Source of the DNA: CAVPTL01 sp963729195
GTDB taxonomy: Bacteria; Actinomycetota; Thermoleophilia; Gaiellales; JAICJC01
Assembly (NCBI GenBank): GCA_963729195.1
Contig: CAVSNF010000013.1
Location: 1-64,000, forward strand
Direction of reading: 5' to 3'
Length of the DNA: 64,000 nt
Under the pieces are notes generated by a model. It was not told the DNA's origin, did not search any database, and was given only the letters and a program-made list of their open reading frames with translations. A program made the translations under genes and the position numbers. Positions 1 to 8,743 of this stretch are shown here, in pieces (the first letter of the stretch is position 1; each line of letters begins with the position of its first letter).

Positions 1-362
1 TTCGGGGTGGCGTTCTCAGCGCGTACACCTCGTCCAAGTTTCTCGTCCACGGCTTCTCCCAGAGCCTGGTGTGGAGGTTGCGCGATACGGCATCCGGGTC
101 AACTGCATCGCGCCGGGCAGCATCCCCAACACCGGCTTTGAGCGCTGGTACCGCGAGAGGGCCGCTGCTGGGCATGGACTACGATGACTTCTGGCAAGCG
201 CATGGACTCCATCCCGCTGCATCGCTTCGGGGTCCCGAGGACATCGCCGCCGGGGCGCTCTACCTGGCCTCCGACGACGCCCCTGACGTCACTGGCCAGC
301 TGCTCAGCGTGGACGGTGGGTTCAGCGGCTACTCGATCGCGCTGGCGCGCGAGGAGGTGTAA
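1..362 (+). pseudogene. SDR-family dehydrogenase, C-terminal part, frameshifted
   Basis: This is the C-terminal part of a short-chain dehydrogenase/reductase whose start lies outside the window. The active-site helix reads AYTSSKF, followed by GIRVNCIAPGS and the C-terminal signature EDIAAGALYLASDD...GQLLSVDGGF. These pieces do not share one frame. The frame changes near 73, near 170 and again between about 205 and 235, with recognisable SDR sequence resuming after each change. Either the gene is decaying or the sequence has single-base indels. The stop overlaps the next start (TAATG), so it is the first visible member of the operon. It probably oxidises a hydroxyl group with NAD(P). Confidence 0.75.
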
Positions 363-1147
363 TGGCAAAGCTTGAATACTCCGAGTCGATCGGCAGGCTG
401 ATCCGTATCGACCAGGCCGACGGGCAGCTCGGCCGATCACGCCTGCTGGAGGCCTACGACGCCATCGACGCGGGGACGTGACCGAGGCCAAGCGGCTGTT
501 GGAGTCGTTCAGATTCGAACAGCAGATCATCCAGGACATCTACGTCGACTGGATCTGGGCGATGCTCACATGGGTGCAGACGCGCATGGGCAAGCCGCAG
601 GTCGAGACGATCATGCGTGAGACGCTGGGATCGTGGGCGAGCGAACGGTACGCAAACTATCTCGACCTGAGCTTCGCGGAGCGGGTGGCGCTGACCGTGG
701 AGGGCATGCGCGGCCATCTCTGCGGCCCCGGCCGGCTGGGCAACATCGAGGTCACCGACGAGGGCAATCGCACGGTGGTGGCGTTCGATCCGTGCGGCTC
801 GGGTGGACGCGCCCGCCGTGGCGACCCAGAGCGCGGCGTTCCGCCGGCGCTGGAGCGGCCGAACTCGGGTTCTCGCAGGAGGCCCACGACTGGACCTGGG
901 CGAGCCCGGCGTGTGTCTCTACTGCTCGCATTGCTCGCTGATCAACGAGACTCTGCCGATCGAGCGGCTGGGATTCCCGATGCGGGTCACCGAGTACCCC
1001 AAGGATCCCGGGGACAAGTGTCGCTGGATTCTCTATCGCGATCCCAAGGAGATCCCGGCTGAGGCCTACGAGCGGGTCGGGAAGACCAAGCCGACACCCG
1101 AGCAGCTCGATCAGATCTGGGCCGACCTGCGGGCTGAGGACTCGTGA
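362..1147 (+). pseudogene. conserved hypothetical protein with Cys-rich C-terminus, frameshifted
   Basis: The protein starts at ATG 362 after a GAGGAGG ribosome-binding site and begins MAKLEYSESIGRLIR. Translation stops at 479-481, but the text LEAYDAIDAG continues naturally as VTEAKRLLESF in the next frame, which implies one missing base near 475. Further shifts occur near 860 and near 905 before the conserved end CLYCSHCSLINETLPIERLGFP...TEYPKDPGDKCRW. The cluster of cysteines (FDPCGSGG, CLYCSHC, DKCRW) suggests a metal site. I do not recognise the family securely. The last codon overlaps the next gene (GTGA at 1144), so it belongs to the same operon. The function is unknown and probably tied to the catabolic pathway. 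Confidence 0.6.
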
Positions 1148-1947
1148 GCGACGGCTTCTCGGTGACCGGCCTGCTCGATCGCAAGAGCACGATCGTGACC
1201 GGTGCCGGCAAAGGCATCTCCCGCGCGTGCGCCTTGGAGTTCGCCCGTCAGGGGGCGCTGCTCACGATCTGCGACATCGCCGATGACCTTGGCACCGACA
1301 CCGCCGCCGAGATCGAGAAGCTCGGCGGGCAGGTGCAGTACGTGCACTGCGATGTCTCATCCAGCAGCGATTGTCAGGCCGTCTCGGATGCGGCGGCGGC
1401 CCGCTTCGGTCGTGTCGATTGCCTGTTCAACTGCGCCGGGATTGCCGGCAACGGCTCGGTGGTGGAGTGCCCCGAAGACGAGTGGAACCGGGTGCTGGCG
1501 GTCAACCTGACCGGCATGTTTTTGATGTCAAAGCACGTGATCCCGCATATGCGCTCGCAGGGCAAGGGCTCGATCCTGAACATGGCATCGGTCTCGGCCT
1601 ATTGGGGGGAGCCGGGCACCGTGGCCTACAACGCCTCCAAGGGCGGAGTGCTGGCGCTTACCCGCGCCATGGCCCAGGATCACGGCCCCGAGGGGATCCG
1701 GGTCAACTGCCTGGCACCCGGCTTCCACGACACCGGCATGGTTGACGACTACTTCGATGCCCAGCCCGACGGCGCGGAGGCGCGCAAACGCATCAACCAG
1801 CTGATGGCGGTGCGCCGGATCGGCCGCCCCGAGGAGCTGGCCCGCACCGCCGCCTTCACACTCAGCGACGCCAACGGCTACCAGACCGCGGCGACGATCG
1901 TGTTGGACGGGGCGATGAGCGTGGGATACACCTGGGCCGTGGAATGA
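1144..1947 (+). CDS. SDR-family NAD(P)-dependent oxidoreductase
   Basis: This is an intact 267-residue classical SDR. The cofactor motif is TGAGKGISRA near residue 19, followed by CDIADD (an acidic residue after beta-2, usually favouring NAD), the structural motif FNCAG, catalytic Ser in MASVSAYWG and YNASKGG with Tyr/Lys. The C-terminus has RPEELARTAAFTLSD. The GTG start overlaps the preceding stop and the ATG of the next gene overlaps this stop (ATGA at 1944), which indicates translational coupling in the operon. The substrate cannot be read from sequence. Beside a sugar-isomerase-fold protein and UxaA-like proteins, a sugar or sugar-acid dehydrogenase is the likely role. Confidence 0.88.
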   Translation: MSDGFSVTGLLDRKSTIVTGAGKGISRACALEFARQGALLTICDIADDLGTDTAAEIEKLGGQVQYVHCDVSSSSDCQAVSDAAAARFGRVDCLFNCAGIAGNGSVVECPEDEWNRVLAVNLTGMFLMSKHVIPHMRSQGKGSILNMASVSAYWGEPGTVAYNASKGGVLALTRAMAQDHGPEGIRVNCLAPGFHDTGMVDDYFDAQPDGAEARKRINQLMAVRRIGRPEELARTAAFTLSDANGYQTAATIVLDGAMSVGYTWAVE

Positions 1948-3275
1948 GGTTGGGACTTCTGGCCACGCTTTCGACTGCGTACGAGAGCATGCCGGAAGAC
2001 CTGGTTGCGCAGAAGACGATCGAAGCCGAGGCGGCCGCGCGGCTACTGGAACGCGAATGCGGCGACGAGGTGGTGGCGGTCGGGCCGATCGGCACCGCCG
2101 CGGAGGGAACCGAAGCCGGGCAGCGGCTGCTGGATGCTGGTGTGTATGCGGTGGTGGTGGTGCCGACGATCGCCACCATGGCGGCCACCCCGTGGGCGGC
2201 GCTCGAGCAGCTGGACGTGCCGGTCGTGATCTGGGCGCAGGTGGAGGACGACCCGTCGCCGAGCGACGTGCCCTCGCTGGTGTTCGGCTCGGGGCCGGTC
2301 GGCGCCACCGCCATCGGGAACGTGCTCGCCCGTCACGGCCGCGAGTTTCGCTCCACCATCGGTTCGCAGCCGAGCAGGCGCGCGCTGGCGTTTCTGCAAG
2401 CGGCGCGGGCCTCCCACCGGCTGCGGGGGGCGGTGTTTGCCCACTTCGGCGGTGATGTCTGGCCGGGAATGCTGGACGTGTCGCTCGACCGCGAGCGGTT
2501 TGCCGAGGTCTTCGGAGCGCGGTTTGCAGACCTCGAGCCGGAATGGTCGGCTGCCCCGGCCGTGCTTCCCGGGGACGGCACCGATCAGTTGGATCCCGAC
2601 ATCGCCGCCCGATCGGCGCTGGCTGCGGGTGCGATCATCGCCGCCTGCCGGCGGGCGGATGTGGTGGCCGGCGCGCTCCACTGCCACGGATCCACGTTCG
2701 CGCACAATCCCGCCGTGGGGGTGGTGTGCTGCGCAGCCAGCACGCTGCTTGCCGGTGACGGCGTGCCGATGGCCTGCACCGGCGACGACTGCACGGCCAT
2801 GGCGCTGTTCCTCGCCCAGCAGTTCGGGGGTGCCGCCCAGTACCTCGAGCTGGACGCTCCCAAGGGATCGCTGGGGGCGTGCCTGCTCACCAGCGGCGGC
2901 GAGGGCGACCTGCGCCTGGCGGCCGGGGACTCCCGGCCGCGGGCCTGCCAAAACCGTTTCTTCTCAGGGTTGGCCGGTCGCGGCGCAGCGGTGGAGTTCG
3001 TGCTGCGTCCGGGGCCGGTCACGCTGATCGCTTTCACGCCGATCGGCGCAGGCTTCCGGGTGATCGCCGCCCATGCCGAGGTGCTCGCCGAGGCGCCCCC
3101 CGAGCTTGGCATCCCGCGCGGCTATGTGAGCTTCCCCGGCGGCGCTGAAGCCGGGTTTGACTGGTGGTGCGAAGCCGGTGCAAATCACCACCTGGCGCTC
3201 ACGCCTGGCCACCATGGCGAGGTGGTGCGCGCGTTTGCTTCATTGCACGCGATCGAGGCTACGGTGCTGGGGTGA
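1944..3275 (+). CDS. L-fucose/L-arabinose isomerase-fold family protein
   Basis: The product has 443 residues. The N-terminal half resembles the FucI/AraA Rossmann-like region (MRLGLLATLST, then a segment equivalent to 'VVVVPTIATMAATPWAALEQL' that I only paraphrase here), with later FAHFGGDVWPGM and a C-terminal part carrying GDDCTAMALFLAQQ and ACLLTSGGEG. These features fit the L-fucose isomerase C-terminal-like superfamily used by isomerases and some unrelated sugar enzymes. It overlaps both neighbours by four bases (ATGA and GTGA). In context it probably handles the sugar or sugar acid fed to the UxaA-like enzymes. I cannot confirm the metal-ligand set, so isomerase activity is uncertain. 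Confidence 0.65.
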   Translation: MRLGLLATLSTAYESMPEDLVAQKTIEAEAAARLLERECGDEVVAVGPIGTAAEGTEAGQRLLDAGVYAVVVVPTIATMAATPWAALEQLDVPVVIWAQVEDDPSPSDVPSLVFGSGPVGATAIGNVLARHGREFRSTIGSQPSRRALAFLQAARASHRLRGAVFAHFGGDVWPGMLDVSLDRERFAEVFGARFADLEPEWSAAPAVLPGDGTDQLDPDIAARSALAAGAIIAACRRADVVAGALHCHGSTFAHNPAVGVVCCAASTLLAGDGVPMACTGDDCTAMALFLAQQFGGAAQYLELDAPKGSLGACLLTSGGEGDLRLAAGDSRPRACQNRFFSGLAGRGAAVEFVLRPGPVTLIAFTPIGAGFRVIAAHAEVLAEAPPELGIPRGYVSFPGGAEAGFDWWCEAGANHHLALTPGHHGEVVRAFASLHAIEATVLG

Positions 3276-4438
3276 CCCAGACGCCGGACACGTTCATGGG
3301 TTACCGCCGAGGCGGGCTGGCGGCGACCCGAAACCACGTCGTGGTGGTGCCGGCATCTGTGCACGCAAACCGGGTGTGCGAAGCGGTGCAGGAGCGCTGT
3401 CCCGACGCGATCTGCGTGACCCACCAGAGCATGTTCGCCGCCTCGGACGAGCTGCCGCTGCGCACCATGGCCGCGTTTGTCACCCATCCCAACGTGAGCC
3501 GCGCGATCGTGGTGGGGCTGTCGGCGTCGGAGCCGAGCTGGCTGGCGCTTGCCGCCGTGGTGTCTGACACCGGACGTGGGGCGGCGGTCAAGCTGGTGTC
3601 GCTGGTGGAGGCCGGCGGCGTCGCCAAGGCGGTCGAGCATGCCGTCGGTCTGTGCGAGCGTGCGCTCGGCGAGGCGGCCCTAGAGGTGCGCGAGCCGATC
3701 TCGGTGAGCGAACTGGTACTCGGTACCGAATGCGGCGGCTCGGACGCCAACTCAGGGCTGACTGCCAACCCCATGCTGGGCCGGTGTGCCGATCGCGTGG
3801 TCGACAGCGGCGGCACCGTGATCCTGGCGGAGATGACCGAGCTGATCGGCGCGGAACTCGAGCTGGCTCGGCGGGCCGCTGATCCGCAGCTTGGCGACCG
3901 GCTGGTCTCGACGGTGCGCCGGTGGGAGGGGTTTGCCCTGGAGTTCGGGGAGGACATCACCGGCGCCAACCCCTGTCACGGAAACATCGTGGGCGGCATC
4001 ACCACCATCGAGGAGAAGTCGCTGGGCTGCGTGCGCAAGAGTGGCACCCGCGAGCTGGTCGATATCGTCGGCTTCGGCGAGCGCTCGTCTAAACGCGGCC
4101 TGGTGGTGATGGATACCTCGGGGGACGATCTGGAGCAGCTGATCGCGATGACCGCCGGAGGCGCCAACGTGATCGTGTTCACGACCGGGCGCGGCACTCC
4201 CACCGCGAGCCCGATCGTGCCGACGGTGAAGCTCGCGTCGACCACGGCGATGGCGGATCGGCTGGCCTCGATGATCGACCTCGATGCGGGGACCATCCTG
4301 GAAGGGCTGGAGTCGATCGACGATGCCGGCGACCGCTTGTTCGAGCTGGTGGTGGACGTCGCCGGTGGCGCGTCGACCCGGTCCGAGCGGCTCGCCCAGC
4401 GCGACTTCGCCTTGCCGGTGACCACGGCGGGGACGTAG
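3272..4438 (+). CDS. UxaA/altronate dehydratase-like large subunit, C-terminal motifs intact
   Basis: The GTG start at 3272 overlaps the upstream stop and gives about 388 residues. The D-galactarate/altronate dehydratase C-terminal signatures are clear: LGTECGGSDANSG, CADRVVDSGG, NPCHGNIVGG and LGCVRKSGT. A tail with VIVFTTGRGTP and PTVKLAS is also typical. By contrast the N-terminal large-subunit region has THQSMF where family members usually keep a His-x-x-Gly-Cys element. UxaA-type enzymes dehydrate sugar acids using Fe/Mn. It is followed directly by the SAF-domain small subunit and then by a second, complementary large subunit, so a hetero-oligomeric dehydratase is inferred. Confidence 0.82.
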   Translation: MTQTPDTFMGYRRGGLAATRNHVVVVPASVHANRVCEAVQERCPDAICVTHQSMFAASDELPLRTMAAFVTHPNVSRAIVVGLSASEPSWLALAAVVSDTGRGAAVKLVSLVEAGGVAKAVEHAVGLCERALGEAALEVREPISVSELVLGTECGGSDANSGLTANPMLGRCADRVVDSGGTVILAEMTELIGAELELARRAADPQLGDRLVSTVRRWEGFALEFGEDITGANPCHGNIVGGITTIEEKSLGCVRKSGTRELVDIVGFGERSSKRGLVVMDTSGDDLEQLIAMTAGGANVIVFTTGRGTPTASPIVPTVKLASTTAMADRLASMIDLDAGTILEGLESIDDAGDRLFELVVDVAGGASTRSERLAQRDFALPVTTAGT

Positions 4439-4729
4439 ATGGGTGCACCCGATCTGATCCGGCTCGACCCATGCGACACCGTGGCGGTCTGCCGCACCGC
4501 GATCGCCGCCGGTACGCAGCTACAGCTCGGCGATGGGAACTTGACAGCGCTCGACCCGGTGCCGCAGGGACACAAGATCGCGCTGGCGGCGCACGCTGCG
4601 GGCGACCAGGTGGTGAAGTACGGATACCCGATCGGCGTTGCCACCGCACCGATCGCGGTCGGTGAGCACGTGCACGTACACAACCTCGCCACGGTTCGCG
4701 GTCGTCGCCAGACCGTAGGTGCGCCATGA
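4439..4729 (+). CDS. SAF-domain small subunit of UxaA-like dehydratase
   Basis: This 96-residue protein begins immediately after the previous stop (TAG then ATG, no gap). It matches the N-terminal SAF domain of altronate dehydratase and the small SuyA-type subunits: RLDPCDTVAV near the start, then PQGHKIALAAHAAGDQVVKYG and a C-terminal GEHVHVHN. That HVHN ending is the hallmark of this domain. In E. coli UxaA the SAF domain is fused to the large subunit; here it is separate. Its last bases overlap the next start (ATGA at 4726). It should assemble with the products of one or both flanking large-subunit genes. Confidence 0.85.
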   Translation: MGAPDLIRLDPCDTVAVCRTAIAAGTQLQLGDGNLTALDPVPQGHKIALAAHAAGDQVVKYGYPIGVATAPIAVGEHVHVHNLATVRGRRQTVGAP

Positions 4730-5670
4730 GTTCGGGGCGGCCACCGGTGCGCTCGGTGGCGCTGGCCGTCGCCAGCCTGAGCTGTTCCAACAGCGCCTGC
4801 GTGGGACTGCACCGGCGCGCCCGCCGGGTGGTTCCGATCGTTCATCAGCATGGCTGCAGCCAGGTCTCAACCGATCTTGCCCTGACCCGCGAGATCCTGG
4901 CTGGGCTGATGGCCAATCCCAACGTGTCGAGTTCGGTCGTGATCGGATTGGGGTGTGAGGCAAACCAGGCTGATCAGCTGGCCGAGCGGGCGCGCGAACG
5001 CGGTGGCAGCGTGGCGGTGGTCGGCATTCAGTCGGCGGGAGGCGTGGATGAGGCGATCGCGGGCGCCTTGGTGCATCTGGAGTCGGCGCCCGCCCAAGCC
5101 GCCCTCCGGCAGCATCCGGTGCGGATTGGGGTGATGGCCGACGAGTCGTCCGGCGAGGCCGGTGCCGGTATCGCCGCCGCGGTTGCCGACGAGCTGGCCG
5201 GCCACGGCCTGACGGTGGTGATCTCGTCTCCGGCCGCGCTTCCCGAGGCGGTAGACCGCGGCGTGGCGGCGGGCGCCGGGGTGCCCGCGGTGTGGCGCAT
5301 GGGGCGCAGTGGCGCACGTACGGCGGTGGCTGCGATTGCCGTGCCCAAAGCGACGGTGGCCGAGGTGCGCGAGGGGTCGACCGATGTGGAGCGGCTGACG
5401 GCACTGACCGTGTGCGGGGCTGAGGTCACGGTGGTGGCAACCGGCTCGGCTTCCCCCATCGGGTCGCCGGTCGCGCCCACGGTGAAGCTCTCGTGTGTGG
5501 ATGAGCTGGACGTACTCGACGACATTATCGATGTGCCGTTCATGGGTGGCGATCAGCTCGCCCTGCGGACGGTGGCGGCCGTCCAGGCCGTGATCGCTGG
5601 TGGGATGACCAACGCTGAACGCGGCGGCGCCCGCGACATCGCGTTGTGGCGAATCGCCCCCTATTTCTAG
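4726..5670 (+). CDS. second UxaA-like large subunit, degenerate catalytic motif
   Basis: The 314-residue product is homologous to UxaA large subunits but complementary to the upstream one. The N-terminal part keeps HQHGCSQVSTD and VIGLGCEANQ, which the upstream paralogue lacks. The C-terminal ECGGSD-type motif is replaced by IGVMADESSGEAGAG, and the GCVRKSGT-type motif is absent. The tail VTVVATGSASPIGSP and PTVKLSC is conserved. It overlaps the small-subunit gene by four bases. I infer that it forms a mixed complex with the 3272 gene product rather than acting alone, with each subunit supplying part of the active site. A (sulfo)lactate-type lyase is an alternative. Confidence 0.75.
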   Translation: MSSGRPPVRSVALAVASLSCSNSACVGLHRRARRVVPIVHQHGCSQVSTDLALTREILAGLMANPNVSSSVVIGLGCEANQADQLAERARERGGSVAVVGIQSAGGVDEAIAGALVHLESAPAQAALRQHPVRIGVMADESSGEAGAGIAAAVADELAGHGLTVVISSPAALPEAVDRGVAAGAGVPAVWRMGRSGARTAVAAIAVPKATVAEVREGSTDVERLTALTVCGAEVTVVATGSASPIGSPVAPTVKLSCVDELDVLDDIIDVPFMGGDQLALRTVAAVQAVIAGGMTNAERGGARDIALWRIAPYF

Positions 5671-5685
5671 CTCTCCGGCTTGGTA

Positions 5686-5714
5686 GTATTGCGATCGATT
5701 TGATCGTTCCAATG
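5686..5714. promoter_or_regulatory. possible operator (imperfect inverted repeat) before SDR-lactonase pair
   Basis: The 66-base gap between the stop at 5670 and the GTG at 5737 contains ATTGCGATC and, four bases later, a partly complementary GATCGTTCCAAT. The arrangement resembles a regulator site placed ahead of the ribosome-binding site GAGGAGG (5723-5729). No regulator gene is present nearby in the window, so the assignment is weak. Confidence 0.3.
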
Positions 5715-5736
5715 CTGTCCACGAGGAGGTCGAACG

Positions 5737-6507
5737 GTGGGTGAGCACTCGGGTCGGGTGGCCATTGTCACGGGAGGCGCCAAGGGCATCGGCGGCGCGA
5801 TTGTCGATCGGCTGGCCGCTGCCGGCGCAACCATCGCGATCTTCGACATCGATGCCGACGCCGCCCAGCGCAAGGTGGAAGCGCTGAACGCCGCCGGTAC
5901 GGCCGCTCAGTCGTGGGAGGTCGACGTCTCCAAACGAGCGCAGGTGGAGGCCGCGGTGGACGGCGCCGAGCAGGCGTTCGGGCCTGCGTATCTGCTCGTC
6001 AATAACGCCGGCATGATCGTGTTCGGGTCGCTGCTCGACTGTGCCGATGAGGACTGGGAGCGGATGCTCTCGGTCGATATGTACGGAGTCTTCGTGTGCA
6101 CGCAGGTCGTCGGGCGGCGGATGATCGCAAACGGCGTCAAGGGCACGATGGTGCACATCGGCTCGACCGCCTCCTACAAACCGGCGCCGCAGCAGTTTGC
6201 CTACTGCGTCGCCAAGGCGGGGGTGAAGATGATCTCCGACTTCGCCGCGGCCGAGCTGATCCAGCACGGTATCCGGTCGAACATGGTCGCACCGATGGGC
6301 GCGGTCACCGACATCAACCGCGACCTGCTGGCCGACCCGGCGGTAATGCAGGCGCTCGAGGGGGCGCTGCCCTCCGGTCGCCTCGCCACCGCCGATGAGA
6401 TCGCCGCGGCGGCGGTGTGGCTCTGTTCCGACGATGCGGCGTACGTATCGGGATCCACCATCCTGCACGACGCGGCCGCGCTCACTCACGCGATCTGGTG
6501 GAGGTGA
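5737..6507 (+). CDS. SDR-family oxidoreductase
   Basis: This is a 256-residue classical SDR starting at GTG 5737, seven bases after a strong GAGGAGG ribosome-binding site. Visible motifs are TGGAKGIGG for cofactor binding, FDIDAD after beta-2, VNNAGM, HIGSTASY with the catalytic Ser, and YCVAKAG with Tyr and Lys. The C-terminal segment ends WLCSDDAAYVSGSTILHD. It precedes the amidohydrolase by only four bases. A dehydrogenase next to a lactonase suggests oxidation of an aldose to a lactone followed by hydrolysis, as in the L-fucose/L-rhamnose oxidative pathways. That pathway link is inference. Confidence 0.88.
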   Translation: MGEHSGRVAIVTGGAKGIGGAIVDRLAAAGATIAIFDIDADAAQRKVEALNAAGTAAQSWEVDVSKRAQVEAAVDGAEQAFGPAYLLVNNAGMIVFGSLLDCADEDWERMLSVDMYGVFVCTQVVGRRMIANGVKGTMVHIGSTASYKPAPQQFAYCVAKAGVKMISDFAAAELIQHGIRSNMVAPMGAVTDINRDLLADPAVMQALEGALPSGRLATADEIAAAAVWLCSDDAAYVSGSTILHDAAALTHAIWWR

Positions 6508-6511
6508 AGAG

Positions 6512-7381
6512 ATGAGTGATTTGCCGTTCGTGGACAGTCACGTGCATTTTTGGGATCTCAAGCACCCAACGCTGCGATGGGTATGGCTGGAACCGGATTT
6601 TGTTCATCCCTTGATGGGTGACATCGATGGGCTCAAACGGCTGCGCTACGCCGCGGACGAGTACATCGGCGAGTCACGGTTTCAGAATGTCACCAAGGTC
6701 GTGCATGTGCAGGCGGCGCTGGGCTCGCCTGACCCCGTCGAAGAGACGCGCTGGCTGGAGGAGATGGCAGACCGCACCGGCTTCCCTCATGGGATCGTGG
6801 CCGAGGCGTGGCTGGCGAAGCCCGACGTCGAGCAGCAGATCGAGCGGCACATGGAGTTCCCGCGGGTGCGTGGTATCCGAGACTTCGGTGAGGGCGAATA
6901 TCTGACCGACCCCGATTGGCAGCGGGGCTATGCGCTGCTGGAGAAGCATCAGCTGGTGTGCTGCCTAGATTCGGAGGCCGATCGGTTTGGCTACGCCCGC
7001 GAGCTGGCGGAGCGATACCCCGGCATCACCCTGTGCCTCGACCATTGCGGCGTCCCTATGGAGCGAACGCAGGAGTATTTTGAGCACTGGCGCACCTGTC
7101 TGCGTGACCTGGCGCAGGCCCCCAACGTGATCGTCAAGGTCTCGGGTCTGGCCATGCGTGAGCCCCGCTGGACGATCGAGAGCATCCGGCCGTGGGTGTG
7201 GGAGTGCATCGACGCATTCGGCCCCAGCCGGGTGGTGATGGCCGGCAACTGGCCGGTCGACAGTCTCTTCAGCACCTACGGCGATGTGATCGCCGCCTAC
7301 CGCTCGATCTTGTCGGAGTTCACGCGCGAGGAACAGGCGATGATGCTTGCGGGGAACTCGGAGCGGATCTTCCGGATCTGA
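6512..7381 (+). CDS. amidohydrolase-2 family, probable sugar lactonase
   Basis: Starting at ATG 6512 (GAAGAG just upstream), the protein has 289 residues and the COG3618-type TIM-barrel amidohydrolase pattern: DSHVHFWD at the N-terminus, VVHVQAA on the third strand, GIRDFGEG, LCLDHCGVP, IVKVSGL and a terminal MAGNWPVD followed by LAGNSERIFRI. The usual C-terminal GSDWPV metal motif reads GNWPVD here, a variant seen in this family. Characterised members hydrolyse L-fuconolactone, L-rhamnonolactone or 2-pyrone-dicarboxylate lactones. Position after an SDR and near UxaA-like subunits favours a sugar-acid lactonase. It is the last gene of the operon before the IS110 remnant. Confidence 0.82.
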   Translation: MSDLPFVDSHVHFWDLKHPTLRWVWLEPDFVHPLMGDIDGLKRLRYAADEYIGESRFQNVTKVVHVQAALGSPDPVEETRWLEEMADRTGFPHGIVAEAWLAKPDVEQQIERHMEFPRVRGIRDFGEGEYLTDPDWQRGYALLEKHQLVCCLDSEADRFGYARELAERYPGITLCLDHCGVPMERTQEYFEHWRTCLRDLAQAPNVIVKVSGLAMREPRWTIESIRPWVWECIDAFGPSRVVMAGNWPVDSLFSTYGDVIAAYRSILSEFTREEQAMMLAGNSERIFRI

Positions 7382-7644
7382 TATGGAGGTTCGTTTGTCA
7401 AGTGGCAGGGGTGATGGGGCGCGGTGGGCGGGTGGTTTCGCTGGTGGGATGGGCGCCGGGCGGTGGTCGATGTGGTGGTCAGTCTGATATCCGCGGGTTG
7501 GGTACCGCTTGACCCTGTTTCGGTGCCGGCCTGCGCTGTCTAGAATCGGGCGTCGCTTTGGGGCTGCCCGTAGATCCATCGTGCGTGCCGGTGGTCGGGT
7601 GTGCCCGGCGCCCGTCTCATGTGCGCGTCGGGTGTTTGTGTGGG

Positions 7645-8743
7645 TTAGGGCGCGGTGGCTGCCGCCCAGCAGAAGCAGGCGAGCTTTCGAGCCGCCGCGG
7701 CCGTGGCCAGGGCGGGGTGTTTACCGCGCTGGCGGAGTCGTTGGTGTGTGCGGTAGAGGCGATGCTGTGCGCGCCAGGCGATCTGCAAGACGTGGTCGGG
7801 CTGGCCGTTTTGGCGGTTGCGGAGTGTGACGCCGATGCGAGGTGGCCGTTGGTAGTGTCGGGCCGCTTCGACCAGGAGTCGGCGAGAGTGACGCGATCCG
7901 GTCTTGGTGATCCCTTCGCTTTGGCGTGACTCGCCTGATTGGCTGAGCGAGGGCACCAGGCCGACCCATGCCGCCGGCTGGTCGGCGCGGGCGAAGCGAT
8001 GCCAGCACCGATTTCACAGACCAACGCCAGCGCGGTCAGCGTATCGATCCCACGAAACGCGCGCAGGCGATCCACGATCGGCCAAAGCTCGGCGTCTGAG
8101 GCGACGTGTGAGAGCCGCTCTGCCAGCGCGTCTCGGCGGCCGATGAGCCCGTCCACCGCGGCCATCGCGTCGATATAGGCAAGCTCGGTATTGGGCTCGT
8201 CAAACCCGCGCGAGGCAAGCCAGCGGCGATGCTCACTCGTCCACGTCGACTTGTCTCGCGGATACACATGGCCGTGGCGAAGCAAAAGCTTAGACACGCG
8301 ATGACGAGCGGGCATCAGATCACACCGGACATCCTCACGGGCACGCACCAGGTCTCGCGCTGCCTCCTAGCCGGAGACGGCACATCGATCGCTCGCAGCG
8401 ACCCGGCCATCAACTGACGGACCAAAAGCTCGGCGTCACGACGATCGGTCTTGATCTGATCCGCCGACGCCCGCGGTGTCTTGCCGGGAGCGATCACATC
8501 CACCCGCAGGCCCCGCCCCGCCGCCACCCGCGCCAGCCGATACCCGGTCGGACCGGCCTCATACACCGCATGCACCGGCCCCGGCAACCCGGCCAGCCAC
8601 TCCACCACCGGCTCGATATCACCACCAAACCGGACCCGCGAAAGCTCCCCCGACACGGCGTCTACCGCCGCCGCGTGCGTCGAACGGGCGTGGACATCCA
8701 TCGCCGCCCATGTCATCGTTTGCACCATGGCCAGACCCTCCAT
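7645..8743 (-). pseudogene. IS110-family transposase, broken into three frames
   Basis: Reading leftwards from ATG 8743, the N-terminal RuvC-like DEDD domain is clear: WAAMDVHARSTHAAAVD, VYEAGPTGYRLAR and DQIKTDRRDAELL. The frame shifts near 8365, and the middle continues as RHRVSKLLLRHGHVYP and LRAFRGIDTLTALALVCEIG. It shifts again near 8000 into the C-terminal Transposase_20 part, AAWVGLVPSLSQSGESRQ...ITKTGSRHSRRLLVEAARHY, ending at a TAA at 7645. The total span of about 366 codons is the normal length for the family, so the gene is complete apart from two single-base shifts. It is inactive as written, unless the shifts are sequence errors. Confidence 0.85.

Noticed and set aside
2043..2951. 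Antisense frame over the isomerase-fold gene
   Set aside because: No motif, high Arg/Pro content; shadow frame.
4867..6489. A 540-codon antisense frame over the UxaA-like and SDR genes
   Set aside because: It covers two real genes with clear motifs; the product is low-complexity and motif-free.
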